A DNA stretch of 36,477 nucleotides. Source: an uncultured Christensenellaceae bacterium. Lineage in GTDB: Bacteria; Bacillota; Clostridia; Christensenellales; Borkfalkiaceae. The DNA lies in contig CAJUNJ010000014.1 of NCBI GenBank assembly GCA_910587825.1, forward strand, positions 1-36,477, in the 5' to 3' direction. Both the position numbers and the translations under genes were made by a program. The notes under the pieces are model-generated. The model saw nothing but the letters and a program-made list of their open reading frames with translations, was not told where the DNA came from and ran no database searches. Below, in pieces: positions 32,223-36,477 of the stretch. The first letter of the stretch is position 1, and each line of letters opens with the position of its first letter.

Positions 32223-32675
32223 TTATAAATCGCAATATTTTTCCAACTTTACATCCGCTTCTTCAAAAAGCCGAAGCGAAAAATTATCGGGATAACCTTC
32301 CTTGTACACCACTCTGGTAATGCCCGAATTTATAATAATTTTTGCGCAGATAACACAGGGCTGATGAGTACAGTAAAGCGTACAGCCTTCGACGCTGCAA
32401 CCCACTCTCGCCGCCTGAATTATCGCATTCTGTTCGGCGTGAACGGCATAACAAAGCTCATGCATTGTCCCGCTTTGAACGTTGAGTTTTTTTCTCATAC
32501 ATTCTTTCTTATCGACACAGCTTTTAATTCCCTGCGGGGCGCCGTTATATCCTGTTGCTATAACTCTCTTGTTTTTAACAATTACCGCCCCGACATGTCT
32601 GTTTTCCTGAAAACAGCTTGACCAGGAACCTATCTGTTCAGTCATTTCCATAAATCTCTTATCCCATTTATCCAT
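32223..32675 (-). CDS. comEB: dCMP deaminase (ComEB family)
   Basis: This 150-residue zinc enzyme converts dCMP to dUMP for dTMP synthesis. The zinc motif is His79-Ala-Glu81 (HAEQNAI) and PCVIC with Cys107 and Cys110. The N-terminal MDKWDKRFMEMTEQIGSWSSC block and GYNGAPQGIKSC are typical of the ComEB group. It is the first gene of the dCMP deaminase-ppiB-purB-Nudix operon. Other cytidine-type deaminases share the motif, but the N-terminal half favours dCMP. Confidence 0.93.
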   Translation of the reverse strand: MDKWDKRFMEMTEQIGSWSSCFQENRHVGAVIVKNKRVIATGYNGAPQGIKSCVDKKECMRKKLNVQSGTMHELCYAVHAEQNAIIQAARVGCSVEGCTLYCTHQPCVICAKIIINSGITRVVYKEGYPDNFSLRLFEEADVKLEKYCDL

Positions 32676-32832
32676 AAGATTCCACTTCCGTTTACAGCGA
32701 TATTTTTCTACATCTGAATTTTAACATAAAATTTCTTAAAAAGCAATTTTTTACATTATTATGTTTTATTTTATTTGCCATAGTTTATAAAATATCTGTA
32801 ACAAAAATCAAACAAATCCGGAGGACATATCA

Positions 32833-33117
32833 ATGAAAATCAAACCTTTATTCGATAAAGTTGTCGTTGAAGGACTTAAAGCCGAAGAAAAAACCAAAAG
32901 CGGACTGTATCTTACTTCCGCCGCACAGGAAAAACCCGCAACCTGCGTTGTCGTTGCCGTCGGACCCGGCGGATTAATCGACGGAAAAGAAGTTAAAATG
33001 CAGGTCAAAGTCGGCGACAAAGTTTTGCTTGCAAAATACAGCGGAACCGAAGTTAAAGTTGACGAAAAAGAATATACGATTATCCGCCAAAGCGATATTT
33101 TGGCGATTGTCGAATAA
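32833..33117 (+). CDS. groES: co-chaperonin GroES
   Basis: This 94-residue subunit forms the seven-fold lid of GroEL. The N-terminus MKIKPLFDKVVVEGL, the mobile loop KAEEKTKSGLYLTSAAQEKP, VVAVGPGG and KVGDKVLLAKYSGTEVKVDEKEYTIIRQSDILAIVE are all typical. CGGAGG lies just upstream of the ATG. A TATAAA at 32786-32791 is a possible -10 with a weak -35. The usual CIRCE inverted repeat is not seen in the upstream 157 bases. groEL follows after 20 bases. Confidence 0.97.
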   Translation: MKIKPLFDKVVVEGLKAEEKTKSGLYLTSAAQEKPATCVVVAVGPGGLIDGKEVKMQVKVGDKVLLAKYSGTEVKVDEKEYTIIRQSDILAIVE

Positions 33118-33137
33118 ATTTAAAGGAGTAAAAATAA

Positions 33138-34766
33138 ATGGCTAAACAGATTAAATACGGCGACGAAGCAAGAAAAGCGCTTGAAAACGGCGTAAACGTA
33201 GTTGCCGACACGGTTAAAATCACTCTCGGCCCCAAGGGCAGAAACGTTGTGCTTGACAAAAAGTTCGGCGCACCGCTTATCACCAACGACGGCGTAACAA
33301 TCGCAAAAGAAATTGAGCTTGAAGACCCCTTTGAAAATATGGGCGCACAGCTCGTTAAAGAAGTATCCACAAAGACCAACGATGTCGCGGGCGACGGCAC
33401 CACTACCGCCGTTGTTCTTGCACAGGCAATAGTTAAGGAAGGACTTAAAAATCTTGCCGCAGGCGCAAATCCCGTTATACTTAAAAAAGGAATTGCTACG
33501 GCAGTCGATACGGCGGTGGCAAAAGTTCAGGCAATTTCAAAACCTGTTGAAAATAAGCTTGGAATTTCGCAGGTAGCTTCCATTTCGGCAGGCGACGAAA
33601 AAATAGGCGAATTAATTGCAAATGCAATGGAAATCGTCGGCAAGGACGGCGTTATCACCGTTGAAGAAGGTAAGACCATGGCAACCGAACTTACTACCGT
33701 TGAAGGTATGCAGTTTGACAGAGGCTACGCTTCGGCTTATATGGTAACCAACACAGACAAAATGGAAGCCGTTCTGGACAATCCCTATATCCTTATAACT
33801 GATAAAAAGATTTCGGCTTTGCAGGAAATTCTGCCTGTAATCGAACCCATTGCACAACAAGGCGCAAGACTTCTGATTATCGCAGAAGACGTTGAAGGCG
33901 ATGCGCTTGCCGCTCTTATTGTAAACAAACTTAAAGGCGTGCTTAACTGCGTTGCGGTCAAAGCTCCCGGTTTCGGCGACAGAAGAAAGGCTATGCTTGA
34001 AGATATAGCAGTTCTTACGGGCGGAACGGTCGTATCAAGCGACCTCGGATACGAATTCAAGGACGTAACACCCGATATGCTTGGCAGAGCTTCACAGGTT
34101 AAAGTCGATAAAGACAACACCACTATTATCAACGGTTCCGGTGACGCAAAGGCTATTAAAGCGCGCGTTGCTTCGATTAAGGCACAGATAGCCGAAACCA
34201 CGTCCGACTACGACAGAGAAAAATTACAGGAAAGACTTGCAAAGCTTGCAGGCGGCGTTGCCGTAATAAACGTCGGAGCGGCAACCGAAATCGAAATGAA
34301 AGAAAAGAAACTGCGCATTGAAGACGCGCTTGCGGCTACGCGTGCGGCAGTTGAAGAAGGTATTGTTCCCGGCGGCGGAGTTGCGCTTCTCTCCACTATT
34401 CCCGAACTTTCCAAACTTATTGACACTCTCGAAGGCGACGAAAAAACAGGCGCGACGATAGTTATGAAAGCCATTGAAGAACCTGTTCGCCAGATAGCTA
34501 AAAACGCAGGCTTCGACGGTTCGGTTGTGGTAAACAATATTCTCACCGCAAAGAAAGCGAATTACGGCTTCAACGCACTCAAAAACGAATACTGCGATAT
34601 GGTTAAAAGCGGTATTATCGACCCGACAAAGGTGTCACGTTCCGTACTTCAAAACGCGGCTTCGGTTGCAGCAACGTTGCTTACCACCGAAAGCATCGTA
34701 ACCGATATCCCCACGCCTCCCGCACCCGCTATGCCCGCAGGCGGAGATATGGGCGGAATGTATTAA
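33138..34766 (+). CDS. groEL: chaperonin GroEL
   Basis: This 542-residue ATP-driven folding chamber has the ATP-binding segments TLGPKGRNVVLD, the catalytic Asp region DVAGDGTTTAVVLAQAI, the client- and GroES-binding apical domain, and the C-terminal signature AAVEEGIVPGGGVALL. The tail ends in GGDMGGMY, the Gly-Met repeat seen in most GroEL. AAAGGAG precedes the ATG. Length is standard. It forms the bicistronic groES-groEL operon, closed by a 15-bp hairpin terminator. Confidence 0.98.
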   Translation: MAKQIKYGDEARKALENGVNVVADTVKITLGPKGRNVVLDKKFGAPLITNDGVTIAKEIELEDPFENMGAQLVKEVSTKTNDVAGDGTTTAVVLAQAIVKEGLKNLAAGANPVILKKGIATAVDTAVAKVQAISKPVENKLGISQVASISAGDEKIGELIANAMEIVGKDGVITVEEGKTMATELTTVEGMQFDRGYASAYMVTNTDKMEAVLDNPYILITDKKISALQEILPVIEPIAQQGARLLIIAEDVEGDALAALIVNKLKGVLNCVAVKAPGFGDRRKAMLEDIAVLTGGTVVSSDLGYEFKDVTPDMLGRASQVKVDKDNTTIINGSGDAKAIKARVASIKAQIAETTSDYDREKLQERLAKLAGGVAVINVGAATEIEMKEKKLRIEDALAATRAAVEEGIVPGGGVALLSTIPELSKLIDTLEGDEKTGATIVMKAIEEPVRQIAKNAGFDGSVVVNNILTAKKANYGFNALKNEYCDMVKSGIIDPTKVSRSVLQNAASVAATLLTTESIVTDIPTPPAPAMPAGGDMGGMY

Positions 34767-34799
34767 TAAATTAACATTTAATAAAAGATGAACGTTAGC

Positions 34800-34834
34800 A
34801 AAACGCTCTTGAACTGTTTGTTCAAGAGCGTTTT
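34800..34834 (+). terminator. groESL terminator, hairpin copy 1
   Basis: AAAACGCTCTTGAAC and its exact complement form a 15-bp stem with loop TGTTT. The T run comes from the end of the stem. A closely related hairpin occurs at 36021-36053. Confidence 0.85.
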
Positions 34835-34997
34835 CTCTAAGTTATTTTTAATTATATTTCATAAGTGTTATTATTGGGAACAATTTATAGCTTTTCACCC
34901 CGTAAATACTTATCTTCCTTATTGATAGAATTACATTAAAGCTTCCCATATGGAATGAAAACGAATAATGTTAAAGAATTCTCTAACAATTTACCGT

Positions 34998-35014
34998 AAT
35001 TCCCATAGGGAATT
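34998..35014. repeat. 17-bp palindrome, left copy of a flanking inverted repeat
   Basis: AATTCCCATAGGGAATT is itself a 7-bp-arm palindrome around ATA. Fifteen of its bases (35000-35014) occur as an exact reverse complement at 36095-36109, beyond the hydrolase gene. Confidence 0.7.
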
Positions 35015-35040
35015 TAATAAGACGCAAATAATAAAGATTT

Positions 35041-35063
35041 AGGCATAGCGTTAGGCTATGCCT
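35041..35063 (+). terminator. orphan terminator-like hairpin
   Basis: AGGCATAGC pairs with GCTATGCCT around GTTAG, then TTTCTGTAC and a T8 run follow. No gene on the plus strand ends just before it, so it may be the leftover of a lost gene or an insulator upstream of the hydrolase. Confidence 0.6.
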
Positions 35064-35088
35064 TTTCTGTACTTTTTTTTGTGGACGA

Positions 35089-35110
35089 ACTAGGCTACTC
35101 GTAGCCTAGT
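35089..35110. repeat. palindrome ACTAGGCTAC-TC-GTAGCCTAGT
   Basis: Perfect 10-bp arms with a 2-base centre lie about 47 bases before the -35 of the hydrolase promoter. No T run follows on the plus strand. It could be an operator or a leftover recombination site. Confidence 0.55.
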
Positions 35111-35156
35111 GAGATATAGATATGTTTTATATTTCCCGCAAAATTCAATCAATCGG

Positions 35157-35185
35157 TTGCGCATTTTCATTTTTCGTGATATAAT
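35157..35185 (+). promoter_or_regulatory. promoter of the MBL-fold hydrolase gene
   Basis: TTGCGC (35157-35162), 17 bases, TATAAT (35180-35185), with an extended -10 TGA right before it. The gene starts 37 bases further on. Confidence 0.65.
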
Positions 35186-35222
35186 AGCTGAACGATAAAC
35201 AGTAATTTAGCGTAAGGATACT

Positions 35223-35987
35223 ATGATTGATAGCGAATATAATGAAACAATAAAATCCGATGTTTTGAACTTCGGAAATAGAATTGTAAACTGTTGGGGG
35301 TACCGAATTGATAACGGATATGTCATTATAGATACAGGCTATGAAAATAGTTATAGGAATTTCAAAAAGAAACTGAAAGCAAATAATATTAAAATCAATC
35401 AAATTAAATATTGCTTTATGACACACGCACACGACGACCACGCCGGATTTATAAATCAGCTTTTGTTCGATAATCAAGAAGTGAAAGTCATTATGAGCGA
35501 TAAAGGGATTGACACTTTACGCAAAGGGCAAAACTCTTTTGTCGGCGGTTGTACAAGTAAACTTGCACTTGCATTTTGCAATGTGATGAAGTTGTTCGGG
35601 ATGGGACAACACAAATTTCCGCCTATACAAGCCGAATATGAAAGTAGGCTAATCATTATATCAAATGACAATAGGGCTTATTTGGAACAAGAGCTAAACG
35701 GCAAAATCGTAGAAACAGCAGGACATACTTCTGATTCTATTTCGTTGCTTTTGAATAATGGCTATCTGTTTTGCGGTGATGCGGCAATGAACGGATTTCC
35801 AAGCAAACACAACATAACGATTTGGGCGGAAGATAAGGTAGCATTTTTGCAGTCGTGGCAAAAGATTATTACATTACAGCCTACCAAAATTTTTTCGGGG
35901 CACGGAAAACCGTTTAATGTTCAAATTCTAAAAAGGAATATCGGATTTGTCGAAAACATAAAATTGCACGCTCTAAAACACAAATAA
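35223..35987 (+). CDS. metallo-beta-lactamase-fold hydrolase
   Basis: This 254-residue protein has the metal motif HxHxDH as THAHDDHAG (residues about 68-76), a third ligand His in TAGHTSDSIS, an Asp in FCGDAAM and a His in FSGHGKPF. The fold covers glyoxalase II, lactonases, RNA hydrolases and beta-lactamases. The sequence does not show which, and a drug-degrading role should not be assumed. No signal peptide is present, so it is probably cytoplasmic. AAGGA precedes the ATG. It stands alone with its own promoter and a following hairpin, in a region of gene fragments, which suggests a transferred gene. Confidence 0.88.
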   Translation: MIDSEYNETIKSDVLNFGNRIVNCWGYRIDNGYVIIDTGYENSYRNFKKKLKANNIKINQIKYCFMTHAHDDHAGFINQLLFDNQEVKVIMSDKGIDTLRKGQNSFVGGCTSKLALAFCNVMKLFGMGQHKFPPIQAEYESRLIIISNDNRAYLEQELNGKIVETAGHTSDSISLLLNNGYLFCGDAAMNGFPSKHNITIWAEDKVAFLQSWQKIITLQPTKIFSGHGKPFNVQILKRNIGFVENIKLHALKHK

Positions 35988-36020
35988 ATTTCAATTTATC
36001 TTTCTAAATAGTTTGTAGTA

Positions 36021-36053
36021 AAACGCTCTCGAACATTTCGTTCGAGAGCGTTT
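36021..36053 (+). terminator. terminator-like hairpin copy 2 after the hydrolase gene
   Basis: AAACGCTCTCGAAC with its exact complement and loop ATTTC form a 14-bp stem. It is the groESL hairpin with one paired base change (T-A to C-G) and a different loop. Confidence 0.8.
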
Positions 36054-36094
36054 GTCATCGCTTGAAAATACAACTCTTAAAAATCTAGTTTTTT

Positions 36095-36109
36095 AATTCC
36101 CTATGGGAA
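36095..36109. repeat. right copy of flanking inverted 15-mer
   Basis: AATTCCCTATGGGAA is the exact reverse complement of 35000-35014. The two copies enclose the hydrolase gene and its hairpins. Confidence 0.7.
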
Positions 36110-36167
36110 GTGCGCTTTGTTTGAGAGTTCTTTCTGCTTGTGATTAAGTAAGCTAATTTGAAATTCA

Positions 36168-36182
36168 GCGGCGTGTCGCCGC
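36168..36182. repeat. GC-rich hairpin GCGGCG-TGT-CGCCGC
   Basis: A 6-bp GC-only stem with a 3-base loop sits in an AT-rich region, directly after the GNAT remnant (minus strand). It could be a terminator without a T run, or part of a small repeated element. Confidence 0.5.
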
Positions 36183-36209
36183 AGCCGTGTATCTTTATTG
36201 CCGAACCGC

Positions 36210-36371
36210 TTAACTGACTTCACTGCACGTCAAATTGAAATTTATATTAATTCTCATATATAAAATTGGATAAGGTTTTCCTTGTTCATCTAATTCTGTT
36301 CTTTTATAAGTTTTAAATCCTCTATATTCATAAAATCCTTTTGCGTTTGAATTTTGCTCATTTACTGCCAG
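36210..36371 (-). pseudogene. GNAT acetyltransferase, C-terminal remnant
   Basis: On the minus strand, 53 codons read LAVNEQNSNAKGFYEYRGFK, then TYKRTELDEQGKPYPILYMR, and end at TAA 36210-36212. The pattern N-x-x-A-x-x-F-Y-x-x-x-G-F is the classic end of GNAT N-acetyltransferases. The rest of the enzyme is missing: upstream in this frame a TAA comes at once (36374-36372) and the sequence changes to a chloramphenicol acetyltransferase end. The last 11 residues (INFNLTCSEVS) do not look like GNAT and may be foreign sequence read through to a chance stop. This is a fragment, fused by rearrangement. Confidence 0.8.
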
Positions 36372-36477
36372 TTATTACTTCTTTATTAACTCCGTCAAGT
36401 GTATTTATCAGTTCTTGTACCTCATTAAAAAATCTACACAAATGAAACCCATCTGCCACAGCATGATGAATGTTCAT
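36358..36477 (-). CDS. chloramphenicol acetyltransferase-like protein, C-terminal part (5' end outside window)
   Basis: On the minus strand the frame is open from the window edge to TGA 36360-36358. The 39 visible residues begin with NIHHAVADGFHLCRFFNEVQ and continue ELINTLDGVNKEVITGSK. HHAVxDGFH is the catalytic motif of chloramphenicol acetyltransferase (the first His of the pair region is the general base in CAT), followed by the usual RFxNELQELIN helix. The rest lies beyond the window, so whether the gene is whole is unknown. Its stop and last few codons overlap the GNAT remnant, which suggests that the end was created at a recombination junction. Related CAT-like proteins exist with other acceptors. 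Confidence 0.8.
   Translation of the reverse strand: MNIHHAVADGFHLCRFFNEVQELINTLDGVNKEVITGSK

Larger units (their letters stand above)
34835..35222. other. accessory intergenic region with several palindromes
   Basis: No convincing gene is present; short frames read as chance. It holds an inverted repeat (34998-35014) whose reverse copy is at 36095-36109, a terminator-like hairpin (35041-35063 followed by a T8 run), a 10-bp palindrome (35089-35110) and the promoter of the hydrolase gene. Confidence 0.6.
36054..36209. other. non-coding right-end stretch
   Basis: No gene is recognised. It holds the reverse copy of the 15-mer (36095-36109) and a GC-rich hairpin (36168-36182), whose composition differs from the AT-rich surroundings. 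Confidence 0.5.

Noticed and set aside
34835..34960. Minus-strand frame of about 34 codons (starting near 34955)
   Set aside because: Short, no binding site, no recognised sequence; expected by chance in AT-rich DNA.
35048..36215. Integron-type attC cassette around the MBL gene
   Set aside because: GTTAGGC (35050) and GCTTAAC (36209) match core-site consensus, but no matching partner boxes at proper spacing and orientation were found, and the nearby enzyme at 4631 is an ordinary tyrosine recombinase without clear integron-integrase features.
1..36477. CRISPR array or prophage
   Set aside because: No regularly spaced repeats, cas genes, terminase, capsid or tail genes were seen.

Overview
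The window looks like a chromosomal segment of a low-to-mid GC Bacillota, most likely class Clostridia and plausibly an uncultured gut lineage. The evidence is an IspH-ribosomal protein S1 fusion, a LexA with a Bacillus-type SOS box, a GerW (YtfJ)-like spore protein beside a DacF-type carboxypeptidase, a glgBCDAP glycogen operon with the non-catalytic GlgD, a sodium-pump decarboxylase cluster, and strong AGGAGG-type ribosome binding sites. Genus or family cannot be set from the sequence alone. No rRNA, CRISPR array, complete insertion sequence or prophage was seen.

Layout. 1-948 (+): the end of a DUF6194 protein and a small lipoprotein. 1092-3696 (+): a membrane-anchored unknown, GerW-like protein, D-Ala-D-Ala carboxypeptidase and RluB pseudouridine synthase, closed by a two-way terminator. 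3732-4610: lexA (-) and a divergent 58-residue eight-cysteine protein (+) share a promoter region with a candidate SOS box. 4631-6651 (-): a tyrosine recombinase, a decayed ABC-F gene and a DUF2726 membrane protein. 7000-15224 (-): glgB, glgC, glgD, glgA, glgP. 15353-17176 (-): htpG. 17360-22367 (-): flavoprotein, chorismate mutase-CMP kinase fusion, PlsC acyltransferase, IspH-S1 fusion. 22419-27269 (-): a divergent carboxyltransferase, OadG-like, biotin carrier, OadB-like and OadA-like subunits. 27400-29609 (-): a VTT/DedA-like membrane protein, RNase HI and ProC. 29672-29746 (+): tRNA-Trp. 29796-32675 (-): dCMP deaminase, cyclophilin, adenylosuccinate lyase and Nudix hydrolase. 32833-34766 (+): groES-groEL. 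34835-36477: an AT-rich accessory tail with hairpins, a metallo-beta-lactamase-fold hydrolase, a GNAT remnant and the 3' end of a chloramphenicol acetyltransferase-like gene.

How the genes work together. The glg operon covers ADP-glucose synthesis, chain elongation, branching and phosphorolysis. The decarboxylase cluster would couple oxaloacetate (or a related acid) decarboxylation to sodium export. The 17-22 kb cluster joins nucleotide, lipid, isoprenoid and translation functions, an arrangement familiar in Clostridia. The points most worth following are the chorismate mutase-CMP kinase fusion, the carboxyltransferase paralogue with altered catalytic loops, the eight-cysteine protein sharing an SOS promoter with lexA, and the mosaic right end, where repeated terminator-like hairpins and an inverted 15-mer flank the hydrolase gene.
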